DNA from: Phaeobacter sp. 11ANDIMAR09 | GTDB taxonomy: Bacteria > Pseudomonadota > Alphaproteobacteria > Rhodobacterales > Rhodobacteraceae | DNA: 64,000 bases | Reading direction: 5' to 3' | Assembly (NCBI RefSeq): GCF_001294455.1 | Contig: NZ_LIKT01000005.1 | Coordinates: forward strand, 124,001 to 188,000 | In this document: piece after piece, positions 44,801 to 54,865 of the stretch | How the letters are laid out: each line of letters starts with the position of its first letter | How positions within the stretch are numbered: position 1 is the first letter of the stretch | Notes under the pieces: generated by a model | What the model saw: only the letters and a program-made list of their open reading frames with translations | Database searches by the model: none | Told to the model about the DNA's origin: nothing | Made by a program: the position numbers and the translations under genes

Positions 44801-46891
44801 CTAGGGATCGGGCCTGTCTATTTCGACTCCGACACTGGCGCTTTGCCCAGCGCTGTCCAGCACCACCAGATTGGCAAAGCCCGGCCCCGGGTTGGGCACC
44901 TCAAACTCCCGGCGGCGCTGCCCCTTAGCCAACACCCGGCCATCAGCCAGTAGGGCAAAGGGCGCAGTACCACCGCGCAGCTTCACCACCAGAGGCTCCC
45001 CCTGCAGCGCCAAGCCTGCCCCGTCAGGCGGAAACAGAACCTGCGGTGCGCTGGCGCTTTGGGCAAAAACCGCATCGCGCGGGCGGAAACGGCGCAATGG
45101 CAGCGGCAATTCTGCCGCGCCAAGGATCAGAGTTGCCGCGGGGGGGGGCGGGGGGGCCGCACCTTCGGGTTTTAGCCGCCCAAAGGCTTCAAACAGCACC
45201 GGTGCAGCCAGATCGCCGCCAAAGGCCCCCGGCACCGGCGTGCCATCAGCCCGGCCCAGCCAGACGCCAATCACATGCTGCCCGTCCCAGCCAATCGCCC
45301 AGGCATCACGGTGCCCATAGGAAGTCCCGGTCTTATAGGCCAGGACACCTGCCCGCGCTCCGGGAGGCGGCGCCAATCCCCGCAGGATATCCCCCAACTG
45401 CCAGGCCGCCACCTCTGACATCATGCGCGGCATCACAGCCGGGCGCGCGGCGACGTCGGCGCGCAGCCGCAGCCCCTGTCCGCCCGCTGCAATCCCGGCA
45501 TAGATCTGCACCAGATCCTGCAGAGAGGTGCCAATGCCACCCAGGCTGATCGCAAGACCCGGTTTCCCTCCCGGCAGTTGCGGCCTGGCACCGCCGCGCC
45601 GCATCGCCGCCAGTAGCTGCGCCGGGCCGATCTCGCGGGTGAGCCGCACCACGGGGATATTCAGCGACAATTGCAGCGCATCGCGCACCCGAAGATCGCC
45701 GCGAAATACCCCGTCAAAGTTCTGCGGCGCATAGCCGTCAAACTCCACCGGCCCGTCGTGGATCAGACTTTCGGGGTGGATCAGACCGGCGTCGAACCCC
45801 AGCCCGTAGACCAGTGGTTTGAGGGTGGACCCCGGCGATCGCAGGGCCTGTGTCATATCAACAAACCCCTGTCGGGCGCTGTCCTCATAGGCAGGCGAAC
45901 CAACCGAGGCCAGGATCTCGCCGCTGTGATGATCCACTGCCAATAGCGCAGCCGACACCTTTGGGCCGGCCCCACGGGCAGCCCCGGCGACCAAGGCCTC
46001 CATCTTGCCCTGCAGCTCAGCATCCAGTGTCAGCCTTAGGCGCGGCGTGCCGGGCTGCGCCGCCAGCAGACGATCAGACAGATGGGGAGCCAGCCGCGGG
46101 AACCCCTGCATAGCGCGCGGCAGGGTGGCATGGCGTGCCACCACAACGTCAGATGCGGTCACCAATTGGGCCTGCTCAAGCCGGGCCAATACCCGCTCCC
46201 GTGCCGCGCGCGCCGCAGTCGGCGCCCGGTCCGGACGGCGCCGTTCCGGGGATTGCGGCAGGGCAATCAGCAGCGCGGCCTGTGCAGGCGTCAAGCGCTT
46301 GGGCCCCTTGCCAAACCAGGCGTAGCTTGCCGAGCGGATGCCCTCCAGATTGCCGCCATAGGGAGCATGGGTCAGATAAAGCGTCAGGATCTGCTGTTTG
46401 GACAGTCGCCGTTCCAGCGCCAGGGCCAGGCGGATCTGGCGCAGCTTGCCCGCCCAGGCGCCCGTGGTGCCATCCTCCAGCAGACGTGCCAGCTGCATGG
46501 TCAGCGTCGATCCCCCAGATACAGCACGCCCATTCCACAGTGCCTGCCCCACAGCCCGCAGCATCGCCAGCGGATCCACCCCGGGATGAGAGTAGAACCG
46601 CTTGTCCTCATAGGCGAGGAGCATGGCGATAAAGCTGGGGTCCACCTGGTCCAGCTGGGGCGCCATGCGCCAGATGCCATCCTCTACCGGGTAGACCCGT
46701 AAAAGCGCCCCGTTGCGATCCAGCACCTCTGTCGAGGTTTCCGCCAGCGTGACCGGCAGAACCGTGCCTTCCACCCATTGATCAAACCGCTGTCCCCCCG
46801 CAAGGACGACAGCCAGAAGCAGGGCCAGAGAAAAGCCCCGATGCCACAGGCCCCAGGCCGCTCGGATCTGTAGCATCAAGCGTCGGATCAC
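44801..46891 (-). CDS. pbpC: Penicillin-binding protein 1C
   Basis: This 696-residue bifunctional peptidoglycan synthase has one N-terminal membrane anchor and a glycosyltransferase domain with MLLAYEDKRFYSHPGVDPLAM and GGSTLTMQLARLL. The transpeptidase has the Ser motif in SPGSTLKPLVYGLGF and the KTG motif in VLAYKTGTSYGHRDAWAIGWD. A C-terminal BiPBP_C beta domain (about 600-690) is characteristic of PBP1C. The GTG start overlaps the alpha-2-macroglobulin stop, so the two are translationally coupled, as is common for this gene pair. Confidence 0.95.
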   Translation of the reverse strand: MIRRLMLQIRAAWGLWHRGFSLALLLAVVLAGGQRFDQWVEGTVLPVTLAETSTEVLDRNGALLRVYPVEDGIWRMAPQLDQVDPSFIAMLLAYEDKRFYSHPGVDPLAMLRAVGQALWNGRAVSGGSTLTMQLARLLEDGTTGAWAGKLRQIRLALALERRLSKQQILTLYLTHAPYGGNLEGIRSASYAWFGKGPKRLTPAQAALLIALPQSPERRRPDRAPTAARAARERVLARLEQAQLVTASDVVVARHATLPRAMQGFPRLAPHLSDRLLAAQPGTPRLRLTLDAELQGKMEALVAGAARGAGPKVSAALLAVDHHSGEILASVGSPAYEDSARQGFVDMTQALRSPGSTLKPLVYGLGFDAGLIHPESLIHDGPVEFDGYAPQNFDGVFRGDLRVRDALQLSLNIPVVRLTREIGPAQLLAAMRRGGARPQLPGGKPGLAISLGGIGTSLQDLVQIYAGIAAGGQGLRLRADVAARPAVMPRMMSEVAAWQLGDILRGLAPPPGARAGVLAYKTGTSYGHRDAWAIGWDGQHVIGVWLGRADGTPVPGAFGGDLAAPVLFEAFGRLKPEGAAPPPPPAATLILGAAELPLPLRRFRPRDAVFAQSASAPQVLFPPDGAGLALQGEPLVVKLRGGTAPFALLADGRVLAKGQRRREFEVPNPGPGFANLVVLDSAGQSASVGVEIDRPDP

Positions 46892-49800
46892 CGGATCACA
46901 ACCGAGCCTGCCGCAGTATGGGCCCGGTAGGCGGGGCGGTACATGTCTTCGACCTGCGCGGCCGGGCGATGGAACCTGCCCGGTGTCACAGCGCGGCTGA
47001 TATAGGCCAGAGTTGCGGGTTTGCGCCCTGACAGATCCACCGCCGCTAGAAAGCGGTCGCTGCGGAACTCAGCATGTTCGGCCTCGCTGGGGTTCAGCCA
47101 GGCGAGATCGCGCAGGTCGCCCGAGCGCAGCAGATTGGGATTGTCGATCTCGATCCCTGCGGCCAGCGGATCGTTGATCATCAGCCGCGCCCCTACGGTT
47201 TCATGCGGTGTGACGCGCAGCACAGTGACAAACCGATCGCCCACCTTGAAGGCCGCGCCATCCAGCTCCTGCCCCTCCAGCGAAAAATAGCTCCGCTCAA
47301 TCGTGTAGCCATAGCCGCCTGCTTCGGGGGGCTGTACGGGCACGCCCAGGGTGGTCAGGGTAAGATCCGTCACCGCGCCGCTGGCACTGGTAACCGACAT
47401 ATCCACTGCCCCCTGCCCGTCGTGGATTTGCACAAAGGCCCCCTCCGAGGGCTGGCCATTGATCAACATCCCCGAGACCTCGGGGTTTTTGATCAGCGCA
47501 TGAGCCGCCAGCAGGGTCCAGGTGGATTCCTGCGTCGACATAGGCCCCGTATCTGAGCTGATCCGGCGGCTCAGGCGCTCGGCGCTAACAGCCTCGGTGC
47601 CCGCCTCGGCAACCAGGGTCAGAACCGCCGCTGCGTCTCGACGCCGGGTGCCATAGTCTGCCCGCCAGACCGGGTCTTCCCGATCCGCCTTCTGCAGCAG
47701 ATCGCCCGCGCGGGCAAACATCCGGTCGGCACGACGCTGATCCCCATAGGCGGCCAGGGCCGCGCCCAGCTGCGCTGCCGCCAGCGGCGTGGCAAAGGCC
47801 CCTGCCTTGACATCCGCATAATAGCGCAGATCCCCCATCGAGGCTGCGCCCTCGCGGGCCAGAACCAGCAATGCATAGGCCACATCCTCGCCACCCTCGT
47901 CAAAGTCAGAGGCATAGTTCAGCCGGTTGCGCAGATTATCCATGGCCCGCACAAAGGCTGCTTCGGGCACATCATGCCCCTGCCTGCGCGCCCGCGACAG
48001 GAAGTCGGACACATAGGCATCCAGCCAGAAATCACCGGTTTCGGCCCGCCAGAGACCAAAGGCCCCATTCCCAGCCTGCCGCGTCAGCACCCGTTGGATC
48101 GCTGTTTTTATCCGCGCCCTGACCTCGGGCCCACGCCCCAGTCCCAGCGACTGAGCCACCGAAGACAGGTAGAGCAGCGGCATCGCCTTGGACGTCACCT
48201 GTTCGGTGCAACCATAGGGATATTGATCCAGGCTTTCGAGCAAGCCCGGTACGTCGAATTTGGCCAGCGGCCCGGCTGACAGAACCGCCCGGGCAGTGCC
48301 CGGCCTGTAACCGGCAAAAACATCCTGCGTCAGCTGAAAGCTGCTGCCCTGGTTCAGCGTAAACCGCCGGGTACTGGCCAGCACCGGATCATTGGCGCGA
48401 ACCGGCAGCCGCAGGACCTGGCTCAGATGCTTGTCATCCGGGGTGATCAGAGACAGCACCACCTCGGGATCGCCGACCTCTGTCGCCGTTACCGGCAGCT
48501 CCAGCACCGCTTTGCCCTGCGGGCCCAGGGTGACCGACCCCGGCAGAGCGCCAAGCGAAAGACCCGAACCCAGGGATTGTGCCAGCAGGGTCATCTCGCC
48601 CGTGGGGCCATCGGCATGCACCAATTCGATGCTGATCCGGCTCTGGTCTCCGGGCGCCAGGAACCGCGGCAAGGAGGCGGTGACAACAACCGGATCCCGC
48701 ACCAGCATATCGGCTTCGGCCTGCCCCACGGCCTCTTTCGACCAGGCCATGGCCATCAGCCGCACAGTGCCATTAAAGGCAGGCAGTTCCATCGGGAAGG
48801 CAATGCCCCCATCGGGGCCCACCTGTACCGCGCCCGAGAAAAAGGCCACCAGATCCTGAGTGGGGGGCGGAGATTGCATCTGCAAACCACGATCCGCATC
48901 GCCGCCAGAGCGCACCTGCCCCAGAGCGCCATTGCCCGGATCAATCAACCGCCCATAGATATCGCGCAGCTCCATCCCCAGACGCCGCTGACCATGATAG
49001 TGACTGCTGGGGTCGGGCGTTTTAAACCCGGTGAGGTTCAGAATGCCCAGGTCCACCGCGGCCAGGGTCAACCAAACCGGCTTGCCCGGTTTGGCGCCTG
49101 TGACGGTAATCTGTGCGGTCTCAGTGCTGCGCGGGCGCGCCACCTCGGGCACAGTGATCACCACCTGCAATTCCTGCCCCGGCTGGGTCACTGTGGCATG
49201 GGCCAACCCCAAAGCCCGAGTCGGGGTCCGGCTGGTCTTGCCCGTCAACGGCTGCAGCATCATCGCGGTGACATAGGCCCCGCTGCCCCAATCCTGGCTG
49301 ACCGTCAGCGGCACAACCACCTCACCCGCTTCAACCTCAACCGCGTGACGTTCGATCACCCGGTTAGAGAGCACGGAAATCAACGCCGTTCCGGCGCTTT
49401 GCGGCACCAGACGCAGGCGGGCGATCTCACCCGGCTGATAGCTGTCGGCATCGAGCGACATCTCCAACCGGTCCGGGGTGGCCGAAGCATCAGCTGGCGC
49501 ATACCAGCCCGCATAGAAATCCAATGCCGCCTCGACATAGTCCCCATCCAGGCGCTCGATCACCAGTTCATAGCGGCCCCAGTCCACGGGGGGCGACAGC
49601 AGAAAGGGGCTCCCCTCCCCTAGCTGGGCCTCGCCCGTCGCAACGCTGATGCGGCGGGTGCTGCGCTCCCAGTTCCAATCCCCATAGAGCTGATACCAAT
49701 GATACCGTGTCTCGATCCGGTTCAGGCTCCATTTCACCCGCATGGGCATCGGCTGCTGATCCTCCGACAGGGCCAAGAGTTCGAACCCAGCCTCAGTGCC

Positions 49801-52443
49801 TTCGGCGACCACCTCCTCAAATAGGGGTTTGATGCCCAGCACCGGGCCGCTTGAGCGCACCGGCAGATCTATGTTCCGCTCGACCGGACGACCAGAGCCA
49901 TCCGTCAATCTGGTCGTCAATGTGGCCTCAAAGGGCATGCCCGAGGTCTGAACCGCCGGCAATTCCACTGCTACGCGCGCCGCGCCGCTGGCATCTGTAC
50001 GATCACCGCCAAAGTAATTGCGCTGGCTGTCGCGCGGCGCATCAAAGCGGCCAAAGTGATAGCCCGGCCATTGCTCCAACGTGCTGGTCGGACGCAGGCG
50101 CAGATCGCCATCAATGCCAAGATCCGCCCCCGGTGCACCAAAGAGATAGCGCGCAGAGATATCCAGCTGGGCAAATTCTCCAGGGCGCAGATCACCCACA
50201 TTTTCAATGCTTTGATCAAAGTCGATCCGCTCTGGCATAAAATCTTCGACCAGAATTTGACGGCTGGCCAGCGCAGCTGCTTTGACATCAGTTTTGATCT
50301 CAAGTCGCCAGGTGCCGCGTGGAGCTGTACTGCCAACCGGTAGGTCAAAAACATGCCCCCCCACCTTGCCTGCAGCAGAGACATGACGGCTGTACTCCAC
50401 TCCGTCCGGGCGAGTGAGGATGGCCGTCAGCGGCAGGTCTTCGATCGCCTGAGCGCGGCTGTCGCGGGTTAAGGCCGTGGCATGGATCACCTCTCCGGCG
50501 CGATAGGCGCCACGATCCGTGGCTAAAAACACATCCACGGGACCCGGAGAAGGCTGCCCTTCGACCCCGCGGTCCGACAGATCAAAGGCCGCATCCTTGA
50601 GCGACAGAAAGGCAAAATCCTCTGCACCATCTGCGCCGATGACCTGCGCCTGGATCATCGCCACCGCAGCCCCGCCGCGGCCCCGGGCCAGCCCCGGTTC
50701 AAAATGCGCATAGCCCGTGTCATCGCTCAGCGCCTTGCCCAAAACGGCATTGGCATTGGAGATCAGCGTCACCTCCACCCCGGCGCGCGGCTTGGCGTCA
50801 GACAACCCCTGCACCTGCACATGCAACCCATCGCTGCCCGACATGGTGCTAAGGCCGAGATCCGTCAGCACAAACCACTGGGTCGCGCTGGGTTCTTCAT
50901 AGGGGTCAGCGCCCTTGTAACTGGCAAAGAGCGCATAGATGCCCACCGGCTGACCCGCGATGGCCTCCGCCAGGGGCAGACGCGTGGTCATGTCCTGATT
51001 GAGTTCACTTTGCACCGTCGCGGTGCCGCTCCAGACATCTTCGGCAATATCGCTGGCAAAATGTTCCTCCTGCCACTGCGACAGCGGGCGCCCAAAATAG
51101 CCATCCTGCATGCTGCGCAACAGATTGCGGTCACTGACCCGGCGCAGTTGCAGCGTGACCTCTGTCAGGTTGACGGTTTCAATGGGCAGCGCCGCCTGAT
51201 CGGTCTTGGCCAGGACATAGGCCCGCCCCGGAAAACGCAGCGCCGGACTGCGGTCGCTGATATAATGCGTCAGCTCCACATCTTTGATCAGCGCATCCCC
51301 ATTGCCACCAGGCAGACCGCTGCGCAGCGTCATCCGGTAGCGGCGACCGTGCTCCAGCCCCTCGACGCAGAGCTCGCGATCTTCGGCAATGGCAACGATG
51401 CCGGGGGCCGACAGTTTGATGTAATCCTCATAGGTCACACCGCTCAGGAGCAGGGGATCGGAGAACTCAACGCAGAGACGCGGTGTGGCACTGTCGCTGT
51501 CCACCCGACTATCGGTGACCCGGAAGCCGTATTTTTCAATGCCGCGCTCCAGCAGCCGAGCGGTATCGCGGCGTGGCGCGATCTCTTCGGCCAGGCGCAG
51601 CAACGGCAACATATCCCGGCCCCGGCCCAGCTTTTCCAACGCCTGTGCCGCAGTCACCAATCCATTGACCTGCACCGCCGTCGACGGGGCGCGCAGATAG
51701 GCGTTAAGACCCGCAGCCAGCGCCTGTTTTCGGGTTTCGCGTTTGTTGACACCCTTGACTCCGCTATGGCGCAGCAGCACCGCCGAGTATTCGGCCCAAA
51801 GCCCGGCTTCATCGCTGAGCGCAACCGCCTGGGCCAACCAGCGCAAAGCCCCTTTGGTATTGCCACCGCGGGCCTGGATTTGCGCGGCCTCCACCATGTC
51901 CTCCAGCGCCGCCCCCTGGTTTGGGAACCGGCGTGCCATTTCCTCGGCCGCCCTATAGGCCAGTTTAAAATCCGCCTCCCGCAGGGTGCTCAACCTCTGG
52001 GCGCGGGTCTCAGCCTGGGCCAGGAGCGCCGTCGGCTGGGTTTGTTTCAGGGCCGAAATTGCCCCAACAAAGGGCGAAGAGGTCTGCATCTGTTGCTTGG
52101 GAAAACAAGCGTTGGAGCGGGTATTGTAGGAAAAGCCGGCACAGGCCTGTTGCGCGCTGCAAGCCGCCTGACAAGAGGCCAGATCCGTATCAAACAGCGC
52201 CTGCAGGTCTGAGCCGTAATAGTCGGTGTCCATATGGGCCTGATACCGCAGTGGCGGAATGTAGGGGCCAGCCTGTGCCACAACTGCAAAAAAAGTTGCA
52301 AAAACAAGGGGCAGGACAGCTGCAAGCCCCGCAAATCTGCCAGCTGTTTCGGCGCTGCCTGGCGCTCTTCGCAGCAGCCCGGCGATGCTCTGGCAAAGGC
52401 GAAGAAGAAAAATCGTGAACCGAACAATAAAACAAACTGGCAT
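46888..52443 (-). CDS. Bacterial alpha-2-macroglobulin with N-terminal PAN-like domain
   Basis: This 1851-residue protein has an N-terminal hydrophobic stretch (about 37-58) for export and anchoring. A short Cys-rich segment follows (C91, C95, C101, C113 in SCQAACSAQQACAGFSYNT) that resembles a PAN/Apple domain. Tandem macroglobulin domains come next, then an alpha-2-macroglobulin region. The thioester motif YGCTEQ is intact with Cys1412, so the protein should trap attacking proteases covalently in the periplasm. With PBP1C, encoded next, it forms the known defence-and-repair pair. The start has a perfect AGGAGG site. Confidence 0.94.
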   Translation of the reverse strand: MPVCFIVRFTIFLLRLCQSIAGLLRRAPGSAETAGRFAGLAAVLPLVFATFFAVVAQAGPYIPPLRYQAHMDTDYYGSDLQALFDTDLASCQAACSAQQACAGFSYNTRSNACFPKQQMQTSSPFVGAISALKQTQPTALLAQAETRAQRLSTLREADFKLAYRAAEEMARRFPNQGAALEDMVEAAQIQARGGNTKGALRWLAQAVALSDEAGLWAEYSAVLLRHSGVKGVNKRETRKQALAAGLNAYLRAPSTAVQVNGLVTAAQALEKLGRGRDMLPLLRLAEEIAPRRDTARLLERGIEKYGFRVTDSRVDSDSATPRLCVEFSDPLLLSGVTYEDYIKLSAPGIVAIAEDRELCVEGLEHGRRYRMTLRSGLPGGNGDALIKDVELTHYISDRSPALRFPGRAYVLAKTDQAALPIETVNLTEVTLQLRRVSDRNLLRSMQDGYFGRPLSQWQEEHFASDIAEDVWSGTATVQSELNQDMTTRLPLAEAIAGQPVGIYALFASYKGADPYEEPSATQWFVLTDLGLSTMSGSDGLHVQVQGLSDAKPRAGVEVTLISNANAVLGKALSDDTGYAHFEPGLARGRGGAAVAMIQAQVIGADGAEDFAFLSLKDAAFDLSDRGVEGQPSPGPVDVFLATDRGAYRAGEVIHATALTRDSRAQAIEDLPLTAILTRPDGVEYSRHVSAAGKVGGHVFDLPVGSTAPRGTWRLEIKTDVKAAALASRQILVEDFMPERIDFDQSIENVGDLRPGEFAQLDISARYLFGAPGADLGIDGDLRLRPTSTLEQWPGYHFGRFDAPRDSQRNYFGGDRTDASGAARVAVELPAVQTSGMPFEATLTTRLTDGSGRPVERNIDLPVRSSGPVLGIKPLFEEVVAEGTEAGFELLALSEDQQPMPMRVKWSLNRIETRYHWYQLYGDWNWERSTRRISVATGEAQLGEGSPFLLSPPVDWGRYELVIERLDGDYVEAALDFYAGWYAPADASATPDRLEMSLDADSYQPGEIARLRLVPQSAGTALISVLSNRVIERHAVEVEAGEVVVPLTVSQDWGSGAYVTAMMLQPLTGKTSRTPTRALGLAHATVTQPGQELQVVITVPEVARPRSTETAQITVTGAKPGKPVWLTLAAVDLGILNLTGFKTPDPSSHYHGQRRLGMELRDIYGRLIDPGNGALGQVRSGGDADRGLQMQSPPPTQDLVAFFSGAVQVGPDGGIAFPMELPAFNGTVRLMAMAWSKEAVGQAEADMLVRDPVVVTASLPRFLAPGDQSRISIELVHADGPTGEMTLLAQSLGSGLSLGALPGSVTLGPQGKAVLELPVTATEVGDPEVVLSLITPDDKHLSQVLRLPVRANDPVLASTRRFTLNQGSSFQLTQDVFAGYRPGTARAVLSAGPLAKFDVPGLLESLDQYPYGCTEQVTSKAMPLLYLSSVAQSLGLGRGPEVRARIKTAIQRVLTRQAGNGAFGLWRAETGDFWLDAYVSDFLSRARRQGHDVPEAAFVRAMDNLRNRLNYASDFDEGGEDVAYALLVLAREGAASMGDLRYYADVKAGAFATPLAAAQLGAALAAYGDQRRADRMFARAGDLLQKADREDPVWRADYGTRRRDAAAVLTLVAEAGTEAVSAERLSRRISSDTGPMSTQESTWTLLAAHALIKNPEVSGMLINGQPSEGAFVQIHDGQGAVDMSVTSASGAVTDLTLTTLGVPVQPPEAGGYGYTIERSYFSLEGQELDGAAFKVGDRFVTVLRVTPHETVGARLMINDPLAAGIEIDNPNLLRSGDLRDLAWLNPSEAEHAEFRSDRFLAAVDLSGRKPATLAYISRAVTPGRFHRPAAQVEDMYRPAYRAHTAAGSVVIR

Positions 52444-52598
52444 AGCGGCCTCCTAAATCGCTCACAGGCTGGCACGCGCTTAACACCATAGCAAGAAGTT
52501 CACGCGTAAGACTATGGCTGAGACCTTTGTATCAACGCCCGACGTTCGCCTCATTTATGGGGAAAAACCAATTGTTATAACAGATGGAGCCCGCAGGG

Positions 52599-54857
52599 AT
52601 GAGCCTTGCTGACAAAATCGCAGAAGAACGCCGGGCAAGACTGGCGGCAGAGCGGCTGCTTGAACTCAAGCAGGCTGAACTGTCGGCCGCGAATCGTAAA
52701 CTTGGCCGCCATGCCCTGGCTCTAACCAAACAAATTGGTGTAACTCAGGCCGAAGTGGCGACGGTGCGGGACGAAAACGCCAAGGTAAAATCCGACCTGA
52801 GCATGGCCAATGAGAAGATCGAAACCGCCGAGCGGCGGCTTTGGCATTCGATCCAGGCCTTTCAGGACGGCTTTGCCTTCTTTGACGCCGACAGCCAGCT
52901 CATCGGAGCCAATACCGCCTATCTCAATATCTTTGACGGCTTGGAAGAGGTCACCCCGGGCATCTCCTATATGCGCATCCTGCAGATCCTGACCGACGAA
53001 GGTCTGGTCAATACCGGGGATCTGAGGCCGGACAGCTGGCGCGCAATGATGAGCGAACGCTGGTTGTCGATGTCGCCCGAACCCGTCGTCATCCAATTGT
53101 GGGACGATCGCTATCTGCGCCTCATTGACCAACGCGGCCATGGGGGGGACGTGGTGAGCCTGGCCCTCGATATCACCTCGACGGTGAATTACGAGGAAGA
53201 ACTGCGCGCCGCCCGTGAACGCGCCGAAGCCGCCAACCGTGCAAAATCGGCCTTCCTCGCCAATATGAGCCACGAGATCCGCACTCCGATGAACGGGGTT
53301 GTCGGCATGGCCGAGCTGTTGAACGACACCACCCTCAGCGACGAACAAAAGCTTTACGCCAATACCATCAAGAACTCCGGCGAAGCGCTGCTGGTGATCA
53401 TCAATGACGTGCTCGACTATTCCAAAATCGAAGCCGACAAGCTGGTCTTGCACGAAGAAGTCTTTGACCTAGAGCGCTGCATCCATGAGATCGTCATGCT
53501 GCTGCAGCCTACCGCCCGGGACAAAGGCTTGAACATGGTGGTGGACTACGACCTGTTCCTGCCCACCCGTTTTGTCGGCGACCCGGGCCGCATCCGTCAG
53601 GTATTGACCAACCTGGCCGGCAATGCAGTGAAATTCACCAGCGAAGGTCATGTGACCCTGCGAGTGACCGGGATCACTGACCCCGAAGAGGGCACCTGCG
53701 CCGTCCATTGTATGATCGAAGACACCGGCATTGGCATTCCGGAAGAAAAGATCGACCATGTCTTTGGCGAGTTCAACCAGGTCGAGGATGAGCGCAATCG
53801 CAAATTTGAAGGCACCGGTCTGGGGCTGGCGATCTCTCGCCGTCTGATTGAACTGATGGATGGGGAGATCTGGGTCGAAAGCGACGAAGGCGTGGGGTCC
53901 TGCTTTGGCTTCCGTATCCCGCTGCCCACAGTTGCCGACAGCACCGCCTTCACGCCCAGGCTTCCCAAAAGCCTGCGTCACATCCTGGTGGCGGATGAAT
54001 CATCGCTGAACAGTGAAATCATGCAACGTCAGTTGATGTTGTTGGGTGTCGAAACCACGACAGCAGAGAGCGTGCCGGATGCCCTGGGGAAAATGAATGT
54101 CGGGGTTGATCTGATCCTCTCCGATCATGCCATTCCCGGCGGTGGCGGTTTGGAACTGGCGCGCCAGCTGCGAAAGGGCAAATGGGCCAACATTCCCATG
54201 CTCATGCTCTGTTCCAACCCGCATGAATACTCAGAGGATGAGCTGAAAGATCTCGATGTCGGCCTGCTGCCACGCCCCACTCCGCGGGATGAATTGTTCG
54301 CCAAGTTGGAAAGCCTTGGCAATGGGCTGTTGAAAACACCGCCAGAGCAGCCCTCGGCCTCTGAGGCCCCGACACAGACTCTGGAAGAGGCCTATGCCGC
54401 AGATAATGCCGCAGCGCCGCCCCTGCCGGATACGGCTACCAATGATCAGCGCCAGATGCGCATTCTGGCGGCAGAAGACAACCGGACCAACCAGCTGGTC
54501 TTCCGCAAGATGGTCAAGGATCTCAACATCGAGCTGAAATTTGCCAACAATGGCATCGAAGCGGTGGAGCTCTATCAGTCCTTTGAGCCGGATCTGGTCT
54601 TTATGGATATTTCCATGCCGGAAATGGACGGCAAGGAGGCGACGGGCGAGATCCGCAAACTGGAAGCCCTGAGTGGAAAACACGTGCCTATCGTCGCCCT
54701 GACCGCCCATGCCATGACAGGCGATTCAGACGGCATCCTGGCCGCAGGCCTCGATCACTACCTGACCAAGCCGCTGCGCAAAGCGGTCATCCTGGAACGC
54801 ATCCTGCAGCATGTCTCGGACGAGTTTCAGCAGGTCGAGACAACCTCGGCTGCCTAG
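52599..54857 (+). CDS. Hybrid sensor histidine kinase with two receiver domains
   Basis: The 752-residue protein has an N-terminal coiled coil (about 1-75), a PAS-like sensor (HSIQAFQDGFAFFDADSQLI), and a histidine kinase core with H225 in MSHEIRTPMNGVVGMAELL. The ATPase lobe has VLTNLAGNAVKFT, DTGIGIPEEKIDHVF and GTGLGLAISRRL. The first receiver (about 468-590) looks partly degenerate: the conserved Lys is Arg in LLPRPTP. The second receiver has the phospho-accepting D670 in VFMDISMPEMDG and an intact Lys in YLTKPL. No membrane segment is visible, so it senses a cytoplasmic cue. ATG 52599 is chosen for its GGAG spacing over 52584. Confidence 0.92.
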   Translation: MSLADKIAEERRARLAAERLLELKQAELSAANRKLGRHALALTKQIGVTQAEVATVRDENAKVKSDLSMANEKIETAERRLWHSIQAFQDGFAFFDADSQLIGANTAYLNIFDGLEEVTPGISYMRILQILTDEGLVNTGDLRPDSWRAMMSERWLSMSPEPVVIQLWDDRYLRLIDQRGHGGDVVSLALDITSTVNYEEELRAARERAEAANRAKSAFLANMSHEIRTPMNGVVGMAELLNDTTLSDEQKLYANTIKNSGEALLVIINDVLDYSKIEADKLVLHEEVFDLERCIHEIVMLLQPTARDKGLNMVVDYDLFLPTRFVGDPGRIRQVLTNLAGNAVKFTSEGHVTLRVTGITDPEEGTCAVHCMIEDTGIGIPEEKIDHVFGEFNQVEDERNRKFEGTGLGLAISRRLIELMDGEIWVESDEGVGSCFGFRIPLPTVADSTAFTPRLPKSLRHILVADESSLNSEIMQRQLMLLGVETTTAESVPDALGKMNVGVDLILSDHAIPGGGGLELARQLRKGKWANIPMLMLCSNPHEYSEDELKDLDVGLLPRPTPRDELFAKLESLGNGLLKTPPEQPSASEAPTQTLEEAYAADNAAAPPLPDTATNDQRQMRILAAEDNRTNQLVFRKMVKDLNIELKFANNGIEAVELYQSFEPDLVFMDISMPEMDGKEATGEIRKLEALSGKHVPIVALTAHAMTGDSDGILAAGLDHYLTKPLRKAVILERILQHVSDEFQQVETTSAA

Positions 54858-54865
54858 CGCGGCAA

